Shown: positions 41,442 to 50,722 of the stretch, in pieces | Numbering within the stretch: position 1 is the first letter of the stretch | How the letters are laid out: each line of letters begins with the position of its first letter | Source of the DNA: SHAN690 sp040221375 | GTDB lineage: Bacteria > Bacteroidota > Bacteroidia > Flavobacteriales_G > Salibacteraceae | Length of the DNA: 64,000 bases | Direction: 5' to 3' | Assembly (NCBI GenBank): GCA_040221375.1 | Contig: JAVKEP010000006.1 | Span: 1 to 64,000, forward strand | Notes under the pieces: model-generated | What the model saw: only the letters and a program-made list of their open reading frames with translations | Database searches by the model: none | Told to the model about the DNA's origin: nothing | Program-made: the position numbers and the translations under genes

Positions 41442-42775
41442 TTCGAGCGATTTTCGCCCTTTGTAGTTTATTCTTTGCAGCGACTTCTTTCGCTCAAACG
41501 AACACCCTATCGCCGTACTCCATTTATGGCATAGGCGATGCGCCTTACAGTCCATTGACAGCGCAGGCGGGTATGTCGCATACGAATCTTGCCATTCTCA
41601 GCACCCATAACATCAACCTGACGAATCCAGCCAACGTTGCTTACGTCACGCGCCCTACGTTCAATTTTGATTTTCGAAACGAATTGCTCACGCTCAATTC
41701 GAATGGTTCCACTCAAACGAACAATTTGGTTTCGATCGAAAATTTCTCCTTCGCTTTTCCACTGATCAACGATAACAAACGCAAACGGCGTGCTGCCTTC
41801 GGCTTTGGAATCAAACCTTACTCGAGACAAGGATACGATGTGGTGTCGTACGAAGCACACCCTGAATTCGACGTCGTAGAATATCGCTTCGTGGGTGAAG
41901 GCGGTATCAACAGCGCCTTCTTTGGAGCGGGATACGACTTGATTGCCGATTCGGGAAGGGTCAATACGCTTACTATTGGAGCGGTAGGGTCCTACGTATT
42001 CGGCTCCATTTTTCGGAATCGAATGACCATGGTAGATTCATTGTCGGCGCTCGCTGGCTCAAACCTTTACCGCGAAGAACAAAATCAAATCAGCGCTGCC
42101 GATGTGCGTTTTGGCTTACTCTACACACGTCGCCTAGATTTCAAAAAGAAAGACGAGTCTAGCACGATTGGGAGTTTCTCAATCGGGGGATACTACCACC
42201 CTTCCATGGTGCTCAACACCAACTCACATTCGTTGGCGTACACTTTTGACGGCGGCTCGGATGCTCCACGCCTCATCGACACGGTCGACTATCGGTTATC
42301 AAAAAATCCAACCCAGGCCCCCGCCAGTTTTGGCGTAGGTGTGGGCATGACCTATGACAATCGCATCAACATCGGAATCGACGTCACAACAACTCAATGG
42401 TCGCAATTGGAAATCGATGGCGTCAATGCTGGACTGAACGACGACCTGCGCATTTCTACCGGTGTAGAATACACCCCTGACCCAACTTCCTATAAACAAT
42501 TGACCAAGATCATCCGTTACCGTGCAGGTTTGAGTTATGAGCAAACGCGCCTCAACGTGAACGGGGTGCAACCGTCGCGCATTGGAGCTTCGGCAGGCCT
42601 CGGAATTCCAATTGTTGCGTCGCGGTCTAGCTCTATGCTCAACCTTGGCATCGAATATGCAAGAAGAGGAAGTGCTGGTCTGCCGGTGACAGAGAACTAT
42701 TTAAACCTTCACTTAGGACTAACCATAACGCCGAATCAATTTGACCGTTGGTTCGCAAAACGTAAATACGACTGA
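41438..42775 (+). CDS. Outer-membrane beta-barrel-like protein linked to coaX
   Basis: A 445-residue protein with a signal peptide (IFALCSLFFAATSFAQ), then a short region NTLSPYSIYGIGD and AGMSHTNLAI, then strand after strand of alternating hydrophobic residues up to a final YLNLHLGLTITPN and a short charged tail. This resembles FadL/PorV-like barrels found in a conserved position behind coaX in Bacteroidota. No substrate is known. The aromatic and glycine pattern (FGFGIKPYSRQGYD and FGAGYDLIADSGR) fits a transmembrane barrel. It is translationally coupled to coaX; the TPR gene follows after 17 bases. Confidence 0.8.
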   Translation: MIRAIFALCSLFFAATSFAQTNTLSPYSIYGIGDAPYSPLTAQAGMSHTNLAILSTHNINLTNPANVAYVTRPTFNFDFRNELLTLNSNGSTQTNNLVSIENFSFAFPLINDNKRKRRAAFGFGIKPYSRQGYDVVSYEAHPEFDVVEYRFVGEGGINSAFFGAGYDLIADSGRVNTLTIGAVGSYVFGSIFRNRMTMVDSLSALAGSNLYREEQNQISAADVRFGLLYTRRLDFKKKDESSTIGSFSIGGYYHPSMVLNTNSHSLAYTFDGGSDAPRLIDTVDYRLSKNPTQAPASFGVGVGMTYDNRINIGIDVTTTQWSQLEIDGVNAGLNDDLRISTGVEYTPDPTSYKQLTKIIRYRAGLSYEQTRLNVNGVQPSRIGASAGLGIPIVASRSSSMLNLGIEYARRGSAGLPVTENYLNLHLGLTITPNQFDRWFAKRKYD

Positions 42776-42792
42776 TACTAAAACTGAGAGAT

Positions 42793-44124
42793 ATGAAACG
42801 AATTGTGATGAGCTTGGTTGCTCTGGTCTTTGTAGGTCAAATGGCAAATGCCCAAATCCGAACCTACACTGCCAATGCGGAGGATAGCGTGAGCTGCGTG
42901 CAAAACCTGTCCCTCTACATCGAATATTTCAAGCAGGACAATTATAATGACGCTCTTCCAGGATGGAGGCAGGCCTCAACCATTTGCCCTAAAGCAACCG
43001 AATCGCTATGGATCAACGGCGTAAAGCTCTTCCAAGCCTTGGCTGACGAAGAAAAAGACGCGGCGCGGAAAGAACAGCTGATCGACACGCTTTTCTGGAT
43101 CTATGACCAGCGCATCGAACACTTCGGAAGAGCTGCAGGAAAAGAAGGCTACATCCTCGGTCGAAAAGGTTCTGACATGATCAAGTACCGATCTGACGAC
43201 CCCAAGAGCGCATATGAGGCATTGAACAAGAGCCTTGAGCTCCAAGGGAATGATATGGAAGCGGGTGCTAGCATCTATTTGTACAAGTCTGCCTATGACA
43301 TGTACCGTAAAAAACTGGCCGACAAAGAGTTGCTTTTCGACCTGTATGATCGCCTGACTACAGCAGTGGACCACAACATCACAACCCAGACCGATGCGCG
43401 CATGAAATCTGCTTATGAAACTGCGTTAGCCAACATCGACAAGATGATCGGTTCCATTGCCAATTGCGAAGAGTTGATCGCCATTTTTAAAGTGCAGTAC
43501 AAAGAGAATCCAACCGACATTGATCTTCTTCACAAAATTGTGAAGCTACTCGGAAAGCAAGAGTGCGACGATTCTGACTTATACCAAAAAGCAGCCGTTG
43601 GAATACACAAAGCGAATCCTACGGCTACTTCAGCATACGACATCGCGATGAGCTACTTCAAGAAGAAGAAGTACAAGGAAGCGCATTCGTTCTACAAAGA
43701 AGTGTATGAGGGAAGCCAAGACAGTGATCTACTGTACAAGGCATACAAATACGGTGCGAATTGTCTATTGCAGCTCGATCAACCACAAACCGCCAAGGCT
43801 TATGCGTTGAAAATGTTGGGCATCAATCCAAACTCAGGAGATGCTTACATGATCATCGGTCATGCCTACGTACAAGGCAAAAAAGACTGTGGAGGAAACG
43901 AATGCGAAGGACGAGCAGCGTACTGGGCCGCGGTTGACAAATTTGCGAGAGCTAAAAGTGTTGACCCTTCAGTAGCAGAAGAGGCGCAGCGCATGATCAA
44001 TTCATACACCGCCCAGTTCCCTAAAAAAGAAGATTGTTTCTTCCATGGCATCAATGAGGGTACTACATATACCTTTGATTGCTGGATCGGAGAGTCTACT
44101 TCGGTTCGCACTCGAGACAATTGA
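42793..44124 (+). CDS. Secreted TPR-repeat protein
   Basis: A 443-residue periplasmic protein. The signal peptide (RIVMSLVALVFVGQMANAQ) is followed by a helical array: at least five tetratricopeptide-like units can be traced, the clearest being AYDIAMSYFKKKKYKEAHSFYKEVYE and LLYKAYKYGANCLLQLDQPQTAKAYAL. Several cysteine pairs occur (KQECDDSD, KKDCGGNECEGRA and KKEDCFFHG), and may form disulphides. In related genomes this gene keeps its place between the barrel protein and lptC, so a scaffold role in envelope assembly is plausible. The end is two bases before the lptC start codon. Confidence 0.85.
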   Translation: MKRIVMSLVALVFVGQMANAQIRTYTANAEDSVSCVQNLSLYIEYFKQDNYNDALPGWRQASTICPKATESLWINGVKLFQALADEEKDAARKEQLIDTLFWIYDQRIEHFGRAAGKEGYILGRKGSDMIKYRSDDPKSAYEALNKSLELQGNDMEAGASIYLYKSAYDMYRKKLADKELLFDLYDRLTTAVDHNITTQTDARMKSAYETALANIDKMIGSIANCEELIAIFKVQYKENPTDIDLLHKIVKLLGKQECDDSDLYQKAAVGIHKANPTATSAYDIAMSYFKKKKYKEAHSFYKEVYEGSQDSDLLYKAYKYGANCLLQLDQPQTAKAYALKMLGINPNSGDAYMIIGHAYVQGKKDCGGNECEGRAAYWAAVDKFARAKSVDPSVAEEAQRMINSYTAQFPKKEDCFFHGINEGTTYTFDCWIGESTSVRTRDN

Positions 44125-44125
44125 C

Positions 44126-44719
44126 TTGAACCCTTCAACGACATATCGCTTATTCATCCCGGCCATGCTTTTGGCCGGGATGTTTGTTTCTGGATGTGTC
44201 ACCGACCTTGAGGAAGTACAGCGCGTCACCAGTTATGGGAAGCTTCCCCTACAAACGATTCGGAATTCGCGCATAGTCTATACCGACTCGGGCAAGACAA
44301 GCTTTGTGATTGAAGCGGGAAGGATCGAACGCTATCCCAACCAAGAACAACCCATCGACGAATTTTCAGAAGGCATCAAAGTGACTTCATACAACTTCTA
44401 TGGTGACATCGAATCCGAATTGACCGCGGAGCGTGCTACCAACTATACGGACGAGAATATCATGGTGGCCAAAGACAGCGTTATCCTCATGAACAAGGAA
44501 GGAAAGATGCTCAATACCGAAGAGCTGACGTGGAATGAGAAAGAAGGCAAGATCTACACCGACAAGTTCGTCAAAATCACCACGTTGACCGAAATTCTCT
44601 ACGGAGATGGCTTGGAAGCTGAAGAAGATTTTTCATCCTATGAGATTAAAAACATAAAAGGTCGCATTACCATTGACCAAGAAGAGGATTCTACGCAAGT
44701 GGAAACGCCCATCGAATAA
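44126..44719 (+). CDS. lptC: LptC-like lipopolysaccharide export lipoprotein
   Basis: LptC bridges the inner-membrane LptBFG extractor and periplasmic LptA. This 197-residue protein carries the LptC/OstA-like beta-jellyroll pattern (VIEAGRIERYPN, GIKVTSYNFYGDIESELTAERATNY, KEGKIYTDKFVKI, EILYGDGLEAEEDFSSY). Counting from a TTG at 44126, a signal peptide ends in the lipobox MFVSGC with Cys24, so it would be lipidated instead of helix-anchored as in E. coli. ATG choices either overlap the TPR gene by 80 bases or leave too short a signal. The 67-residue membrane gene follows. Confidence 0.85.
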   Translation: MNPSTTYRLFIPAMLLAGMFVSGCVTDLEEVQRVTSYGKLPLQTIRNSRIVYTDSGKTSFVIEAGRIERYPNQEQPIDEFSEGIKVTSYNFYGDIESELTAERATNYTDENIMVAKDSVILMNKEGKMLNTEELTWNEKEGKIYTDKFVKITTLTEILYGDGLEAEEDFSSYEIKNIKGRITIDQEEDSTQVETPIE

Positions 44720-44726
44720 GGAAACT

Positions 44727-44930
44727 ATGCAGAAGTACAACATCATCATGGAGCGGTTTTGGCTAGTAGTTGCCATCGGAACGTTCATCTTCGCCGTGTA
44801 TCAATTGGGCAAATTCGGATTGGCCAGCTCAGGTATTTCATTCATCATGGCGCTGGTAGCGGCTTCACTTTTCTATCTTCGTTACTATATGAGAAAGCGA
44901 CATGAGCGTGAACAAGAGAAGGACTCCTGA
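44727..44930 (+). CDS. Small two-helix membrane protein in the lpt operon
   Basis: A 67-residue protein starting at the ATG before QKYNIIMERFW. Two hydrophobic helices (FWLVVAIGTFIFAVYQLG and GISFIMALVAASLFYLRYYM) are followed by a strongly charged tail (RKRHEREQEKD). I do not recognise a named family. It lies 7 bases after lptC and 26 bases before the CNNM gene and is surely in the operon. A small accessory subunit of an inner-membrane complex is inference only. Confidence 0.8.
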   Translation: MQKYNIIMERFWLVVAIGTFIFAVYQLGKFGLASSGISFIMALVAASLFYLRYYMRKRHEREQEKDS

Positions 44931-44956
44931 GCCCCGCTGACCGCTAGACCTGTACC

Positions 44957-46255
44957 ATGGACGACTCATCGTTTTTATTGATCCTTACTTCCATCTTGGT
45001 TTCCTTGGTGTTGTCTGCTTTTTTCAGCGGAATGGAGATCGCATTCGTCTCGTCAAACAAACTGAAAATTGAGCTGGATAAAAAGCTCGGGGTGTTTCCC
45101 GCTAAAGTCTACAGCTACTTTTTGCGGCACCAATCCAAGTTCATTTCGACCCTGCTATTAGGAAACAACATCGCTTTAGTGGTGTACGGAATCTTCATGG
45201 CGAGGGTGCTCGAAAACCCCATTCGCCTATCCTTATCGTTTATCCCTATGGGAAGTACACTGGAGGGACTTGTTCTGCTTTCCCAAACCATCGTCTCCAC
45301 CCTGATCATCCTCATCTTTGCAGAGTTCCTTCCGAAAGTTTTGTTCAGGATCAACCCCAATCGGAAACTTGAATATTTTCTACTTCCTGTCATCTTGATC
45401 TGCGCGCCCTTGTTTGGCATCGTCTGGCTCTTCTTCCTCATAGCGACGTATGTCATGAAGATCTTTGCCGTGAGTTTTGAAGAGAGCGAGTATTCATTTG
45501 GACGGGTAGATTTAGATCACTACGTAAAGGAAGCGACATCCGCTGGGCATGAAGAGTCGGAGATGGAAAACGAGCTGCAAATTTTCCAGAACGCCTTGGA
45601 CTTTTCAAACATCAAAGCGAGGGAATGCATGGTGCCTCGCAACGAAATTGAAGCCCTGTCATTCGAGGATTCGGTGGAGCAATTAACCAAGAAATTCGTG
45701 GATACAGGCTTGTCTAAAATCCTGATTTACAAAGAGTCGATCGATAATGTAATCGGATATGTGCATTCGTTCGAGCTCTTCAACAAGCCCGAGGCGGTTA
45801 AAAACGTCCTCCGGCCCTTGGCGATCATCCCCGAGACAACTACCGCCGACAAAGTGCTCAAAATTCTAATTGAACAAAAAAAGCACGTCGCCTTGGTGGT
45901 GGATGAATACGGAGGCACGTCTGGAATGCTGACATTGGAAGACATCGTAGAAGAAATTTTTGGTGAAATTGAAGATGAACACGATTCTGAAGAGCTGAAA
46001 GAAGAAAAGCTAGAAGATCGTTCCTTCCTCTTTAGCGCACGGCTAGAAATTGATTACATCAATTCAACATACGACCTTCACCTTCCAGAACATGATGATT
46101 ATGAGACACTTGCAGGCCTAGTCATCCATGAACACGAAGACTTGCCCGAGGTTGGAGACACGATCGAAATTGCCGATTACATCATCGAGATAAAAGAAGT
46201 GAGCGACAACAAGATCGAAGAAGTATATGTACGTCCCTCAGAAAGTGGAAATTAG
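44957..46255 (+). CDS. CNNM/CorC-family protein (DUF21, CBS pair, CorC domain)
   Basis: A 432-residue inner-membrane protein. Residues 1-190 form the DUF21 domain (SLVLSAFFSGMEIAFVSSN, FISTLLLGNNIALVVYG, AEFLPKVLFRINPN). Residues 205-335 hold two CBS motifs (ARECMVPRNEIEALSF and VALVVDEYGGTSGMLTLEDIVEEI), and the last 80 residues form the transporter-associated CorC domain. Such proteins are annotated hemolysins but the better-studied ones export magnesium or cobalt; the flavobacterial relative GldE is connected with gliding. Which role applies here is undecided. The gene is between the small membrane protein and ppiD. Confidence 0.9.
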   Translation: MDDSSFLLILTSILVSLVLSAFFSGMEIAFVSSNKLKIELDKKLGVFPAKVYSYFLRHQSKFISTLLLGNNIALVVYGIFMARVLENPIRLSLSFIPMGSTLEGLVLLSQTIVSTLIILIFAEFLPKVLFRINPNRKLEYFLLPVILICAPLFGIVWLFFLIATYVMKIFAVSFEESEYSFGRVDLDHYVKEATSAGHEESEMENELQIFQNALDFSNIKARECMVPRNEIEALSFEDSVEQLTKKFVDTGLSKILIYKESIDNVIGYVHSFELFNKPEAVKNVLRPLAIIPETTTADKVLKILIEQKKHVALVVDEYGGTSGMLTLEDIVEEIFGEIEDEHDSEELKEEKLEDRSFLFSARLEIDYINSTYDLHLPEHDDYETLAGLVIHEHEDLPEVGDTIEIADYIIEIKEVSDNKIEEVYVRPSESGN

Positions 46256-46314
46256 GGAGTATAATTTCATTTCAAGCTGTATTTTCGCGACCCATTTGTA
46301 AAAGCTAGAATTTC

Positions 46315-48441
46315 ATGGCAGCTATAGGTAGTATCAGAAAGCAATCAGGATTATTGATCGTGCTCATTGGCATGGCAATGGTGCTCTTCCTACTCGGAGA
46401 TCTTTTCAGTGGAGGATCCAACATCTTCACCCAACAGGAACAAGTAATCGGTACGATCGCCGGTGATGAAATATCCATGCAAGATTTTGAAATCCGTGTT
46501 CAAGAAGCGATCGACGCACAATACGGCGTTGAAGGTGCTACCGAACAGGCAAAAAAGTCGATCCGCGAGCGGATTTGGGAGGGAATGATTCGAGAGCGTG
46601 TCCTCGAGACGCAACTGAAGCAACTCGCCTTGACCGTGACGGCAGACGAAATTTTGGACCAAGTTCGTAACACGAAGCCAGGAAGTGTACTCTACCAATA
46701 TTTTACGGATCCACAGAGCGGGCAAATCATCGAACAATTTCGCGATGAACGAACGGGAGGGTTGAATTCGGACCGTGTTCTTCAAGCAATTTCGAATTTA
46801 TTGAACAGCGAAAACTCGCGGGATTGGCTACCGATCGAAAAGGCCATTCAACAAGACATTGCAACCGAGAAATACACAATGCTCCTGAGCAAAGGAATGA
46901 TCGTATCGAGTTTGGAGGCACGTCAAATTTCTACGGAGAAGTCAGGCCAAGCGACGTTCTCCTACGTATTGAAAGAATTTGCCACCATGAACGGCGAAGA
47001 GTATGAGCCTACTGACGAAGAGCTAGCGGCTTATTTCCAAAAGCACAAAAACGAAAACCGTTTCAAGGTAGAAGAGGAAGCGAGGGCGTTGAAGCTTGCA
47101 TTCCTTGAAGTAATGCCGACCCCAGAAGACATCGCAGCCATCGAAGAAGAGTTGATGGAGCTCCGTCCCGAGTTCGAAGCGGATACGAACGATTCCGCTT
47201 TCGTAGCAGAAAACGCCGAAGGTCAACTGCGCCAATTGATACAATACCAATCGAAGAAGGACCTCAGTCCAGCCATCGCTGATACCGTTGTGAAAGCTTC
47301 CGTAGGCACTGTGTTTGGCCCCGTCAACGAGGGTGGTACGTACCGACTTTACAAGTTGATTGGCATCAAGAACTCACCGGATTCTGTGAGGGCGAGCCAT
47401 ATATTGATTTCGGTCTCCGAAGGCGATACGGCCCAAATGAACAACGCAAAGTCATTGCTTGACTCGCTTCGTACGGTGGCGCTGGCCAATAAGAATTTCG
47501 AAGCACTTGCCTCTGAATTTTCAGAAGATCCCGGATCCGCAGTCAAAGGGGGTGACCTCGATTGGTTTACGCGTGGCAGAATGGTCGCTGAGTTTGAAAA
47601 AGCGAGCTTTTCTGGCAAGACCGGTGATATGGTGATTGTAGAATCACAGTTCGGTGCACATTTGATCTACATTACTGACCAGACAACCTACAAGCCTCAG
47701 TACCTTATGGCAGCGGTTGACCGAGTGATCGAGCCGAGCAAAGAAACATCCGATGCGATGTATAACCTCGCAAGCCGATTCAGTATTGAGCATCAAACCA
47801 TCGAGTCGTTTGACCAGCCAGCGGGCGAAATCAGAATAGAGCCAATAGAAGGCTTGCGGATGGTTGATGAAAATGTAGGGCCGATTACCAATGCCAGAGA
47901 CATCGTACGATGGGCATTTGAAGCAGAGATCGGAGACGTATCTGCACCGTTTGAGAACAATCGCTTTTTTGTAGTAGCGGTGGTTACTAGCATTACAGAA
48001 GCAGGAACCATGCCTTTAGAAGAAGCTAAGAGACTCATCTACGCAGAAGTTGCGAATGAGCGCAAGGTTCGCTTGGTCAAGGAGCAATTAGGTTCGTATA
48101 CGACATTGGAACAAGCGGCCAAGGCACTCGGAGTTGATGTAAAAACGGCGAACAACGTTACGTTTGCTCAAGGCTCTCTTCCCGGTGGACTCGGTAGAGA
48201 AATGAAGGTGTTAGGAAATGTGTTCAGCCTTCCAGAAGGCAACGTATCACAACCGATCCACGGAAATCGAGGGGTCTTTGTCATCCAAGTCAAGTCGAGA
48301 ACCAGTCCAGAAGCCGAAGCTGATTTGAGCAACATCAAACGCACGGAGTCTGGAAACATGGCGTCTCGTGTAAATAGTCAAGTTTACAACGCACTGAAGA
48401 AAGGCGCGGGAGTAAAAGACGAACGGGGCAAATATTATTGA
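46315..48441 (+). CDS. ppiD: PpiD/SurA-type peptidyl-prolyl cis-trans isomerase
   Basis: A 708-residue periplasmic chaperone anchored by an N-terminal helix (LLIVLIGMAMVLFLLGDLFSGG). A SurA-N-like chaperone region follows (DEISMQDFEIRVQEAIDAQYG). A parvulin domain lies near residues 355-460, with VRASHILISVSEGD, FEALASEFSEDPGSAVKGGDLDWF and QFGAHLIYITDQ. A second, degenerate parvulin-like region occurs at 530-640. It folds outer-membrane and secreted proteins, which fits the envelope operon and the many T9SS and barrel proteins. The 59-base gap before it has only a TATTTTCG, one mismatch from the promoter consensus. Confidence 0.93.
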   Translation: MAAIGSIRKQSGLLIVLIGMAMVLFLLGDLFSGGSNIFTQQEQVIGTIAGDEISMQDFEIRVQEAIDAQYGVEGATEQAKKSIRERIWEGMIRERVLETQLKQLALTVTADEILDQVRNTKPGSVLYQYFTDPQSGQIIEQFRDERTGGLNSDRVLQAISNLLNSENSRDWLPIEKAIQQDIATEKYTMLLSKGMIVSSLEARQISTEKSGQATFSYVLKEFATMNGEEYEPTDEELAAYFQKHKNENRFKVEEEARALKLAFLEVMPTPEDIAAIEEELMELRPEFEADTNDSAFVAENAEGQLRQLIQYQSKKDLSPAIADTVVKASVGTVFGPVNEGGTYRLYKLIGIKNSPDSVRASHILISVSEGDTAQMNNAKSLLDSLRTVALANKNFEALASEFSEDPGSAVKGGDLDWFTRGRMVAEFEKASFSGKTGDMVIVESQFGAHLIYITDQTTYKPQYLMAAVDRVIEPSKETSDAMYNLASRFSIEHQTIESFDQPAGEIRIEPIEGLRMVDENVGPITNARDIVRWAFEAEIGDVSAPFENNRFFVVAVVTSITEAGTMPLEEAKRLIYAEVANERKVRLVKEQLGSYTTLEQAAKALGVDVKTANNVTFAQGSLPGGLGREMKVLGNVFSLPEGNVSQPIHGNRGVFVIQVKSRTSPEAEADLSNIKRTESGNMASRVNSQVYNALKKGAGVKDERGKYY

Positions 48442-48493
48442 TAACTTCTTCCTAGAATTAACCATCCGTTAACTTCAAAAGTTCGGGCAGATA

Positions 48494-48501
48494 TACTTTT
48501 G
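48494..48501 (+). promoter_or_regulatory. -7 promoter element TACTTTTG for the surface operon
   Basis: A perfect TAnnTTTG eight bases before the ATG at 48510. It would give a leader of a few bases at most. It marks the start of a separate transcript after ppiD. Confidence 0.6.
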
Positions 48502-48509
48502 TTGGCCCG

Positions 48510-50705
48510 ATGCGACGGATAGTCTTTTCCATATTGTTTTTAGTTTCCTTCTTGGGCCTTCAAGCCCAAGAATCTTTCGACGAAAAGCTCACCACGGTTT
48601 CAAACGTTCGATTGACGGTAAATAACGTCGGCACGTTTGGCAATGCGTTCAGGGGCAGTTACGACATCCTCGGCTATCCGTCGGCAGAGTTTCCAGCGAA
48701 TTCGGGGATTGAGCACTTATTCGAAGCTGGCATTTGGGTAGGCGGGCTAATTGACGGTGCTTCCGTGGCTGTATCAACATGCGCTTACGATCAAACCAGC
48801 GGATACAGTCCTGGCCGAGCCGGCTACGAGTTTACTGCGCCGCTTGGTTCTACGTTTCAAGAACGCTCAAGCTTAATTGACAACCCTAACTTCAGTGCAA
48901 GTGCGGTTTCACACCAAGATTTTGTCGCCGATTTTACGGATCAAAACGTACTCGTTCCTGGCACACAAATCCAAATCAGCGGCCACGACAATCCGATGGG
49001 CCTCGACGTCCATTTCGAATCGTATAATTGGAACTACGCGTTTAGCGATTTCATGGTGATATGCAACTATACAGTCACCAACAATGGCAACAGCACCATC
49101 GAAAATGCCTATGTATCCATGTGGGCCAACGAAGTAGTCAGAAATACCAACATCACGCCAGCAGGTCAAGGCGGTAGTGCATTTTACGACAAAGGAGGAA
49201 ACGGATTTATCGACTCTCTTTCCCTCGCTTATTGTTTCGACGCAACGGGTGATGTAGGGAATACCGAGAGTTACATAGGGCATAAATTTCTCGGTGCGGA
49301 GGACAAGAACGGATTCCATCATCCGCGCATCGACACTTCGTTCAAGGTCAACTACCAAACATGGCAATTCAATTCGGTCGGGCAACCGGTATTCTTCTTT
49401 CCAAACAGTGAACTCCAGCGCTACGACAAAATGCGCGACGGTTTCAACCAATGGCCGTGTTGGACAGAAACGGGATCTCCTGATCCGCGGTGCGGCCAGT
49501 TCCAGTCTTCTACCATACAAGAAACATTAAAACAACCCGGGAATCGTAGCGATTTGGTTTCCGTGGGCCCCTTCCAAACCCTGGAGCCCGGTGAGTCCAT
49601 TGAATTTGCATGGGCTTGGATTTTTGCGAAGAAGAACGAAGACGGCAAGGCCAACCAAGAAAACAACCCGACGCAACAAGCCAATTTGATTGAAAATGCA
49701 TTGTGGGCTCAAACGGCGTACAATGGAGAGGATGTGAATTTCAATGGAATTCTGGATCCAAATGAGGATCGCGACGGCGATGGAAAAATTACCCGGTTCA
49801 TCCTTCCCACTCCACCCAACATTCCCAAGACCAAGGTAGTGGCACGCGACAAAGGGATGGACATCTACTGGGCCGACAACGCCGAACGATCGGTTGACCC
49901 GATTACCCAAAAAGAAGATTTTGAAGGGTACAGACTCTACTTGACGAAGTTGGGATTCGATGTAACGCAAAGCGCCGACCTCACTTCTGACCTCAAACCC
50001 ATCGCAGCGTTGGACCTTGAAGGCAACGGCCTGTTCTACGAAACCGGCCTTCAGTCCGTTCAGTTAGAAAGCCCTATTCGCTTTGATGAAGACAGCACGG
50101 TATACTCTTATAAGTATTCCATTGATAATTTGGTCAATGGTTGGCAATACGCGTTTGCATTAACTGCGTTTGACCAAGGCGATGAAGGGAACCGCCTTGA
50201 ATCCTTGGAAAGCTCGGCACTCAGCAATGCATTTCGCGTATTTCCAGGCACGGAAGTCAACGAACGGTACGATCCCTATGCGCGTCCTCTTGCTCCTTTT
50301 AAAGCTGTGATCAGCCAGGAAATGCGTGACAGCCTTGAACGGCATAAGCCTTTTGCCTACCCAAATCCCTATTACGGGGGCGCCTCATGGGAAGGGGGTT
50401 CATCGTTTGAAGAAGACAGGAAACTCAACTTCGCGAACCTCCCGGAACGCTGCGTGATTCGAATCTTTACCTTGTCGGGTGACATCGTAAAAACCATTCA
50501 GCACGACGCGGCGTACAACGGAAGTGATATCCGCTGGTACGACACCTATTCCAATTCCGATCGAACGGTGTTTGCGGGAGGTGAACACAGCTGGGACCTG
50601 CTCAGTGACAATGCTCAGATCATTGCGCGTGGCACCTACCTCTTCTCTGTAGAGGACTTGGAATCAGGAGAAATTTGGAAAGAAAAATTCGTCATTATTA
50701 AATAG
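48510..50705 (+). CDS. T9SS/FlgD-fold cargo protein, first gene of the surface operon
   Basis: A 731-residue secreted protein. A signal peptide (IVFSILFLVSFLGLQAQ) precedes a beta-rich domain with NNVGTFGNAFRGSYDILGYPSAEF and LFEAGIWVGGLIDG, a type often seen in Ignavibacteria and related lineages. The middle has fibronectin-like segments (KTKVVARDKGMDIYWADNAE). A calcium-binding-like stretch NEDRDGDGKI occurs near residue 420. The end (AYPNPYYGGASWEGG, CVIRIFTLSGDIVKTI to WKEKFVIIK) is the FlgD-like form of the type A sorting domain. No catalytic residues are recognised. Its role is likely structural or ligand binding at the cell surface. Confidence 0.85.
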   Translation: MRRIVFSILFLVSFLGLQAQESFDEKLTTVSNVRLTVNNVGTFGNAFRGSYDILGYPSAEFPANSGIEHLFEAGIWVGGLIDGASVAVSTCAYDQTSGYSPGRAGYEFTAPLGSTFQERSSLIDNPNFSASAVSHQDFVADFTDQNVLVPGTQIQISGHDNPMGLDVHFESYNWNYAFSDFMVICNYTVTNNGNSTIENAYVSMWANEVVRNTNITPAGQGGSAFYDKGGNGFIDSLSLAYCFDATGDVGNTESYIGHKFLGAEDKNGFHHPRIDTSFKVNYQTWQFNSVGQPVFFFPNSELQRYDKMRDGFNQWPCWTETGSPDPRCGQFQSSTIQETLKQPGNRSDLVSVGPFQTLEPGESIEFAWAWIFAKKNEDGKANQENNPTQQANLIENALWAQTAYNGEDVNFNGILDPNEDRDGDGKITRFILPTPPNIPKTKVVARDKGMDIYWADNAERSVDPITQKEDFEGYRLYLTKLGFDVTQSADLTSDLKPIAALDLEGNGLFYETGLQSVQLESPIRFDEDSTVYSYKYSIDNLVNGWQYAFALTAFDQGDEGNRLESLESSALSNAFRVFPGTEVNERYDPYARPLAPFKAVISQEMRDSLERHKPFAYPNPYYGGASWEGGSSFEEDRKLNFANLPERCVIRIFTLSGDIVKTIQHDAAYNGSDIRWYDTYSNSDRTVFAGGEHSWDLLSDNAQIIARGTYLFSVEDLESGEIWKEKFVIIK

Positions 50706-50722
50706 TCAATCAAATCTAGATC

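Noticed and set aside
44957..46255. Naming the CNNM protein GldE
   Set aside because: The domain layout is shared by many CorC/CNNM proteins, no other gld gene is adjacent, and its place in the coaX-lptC operon is conserved for non-GldE members.
48909..49520. 203-codon open frame on the minus strand inside the first cargo gene of the surface operon
   Set aside because: Antisense to a clear coding region, no start context, no signal peptide or domain.
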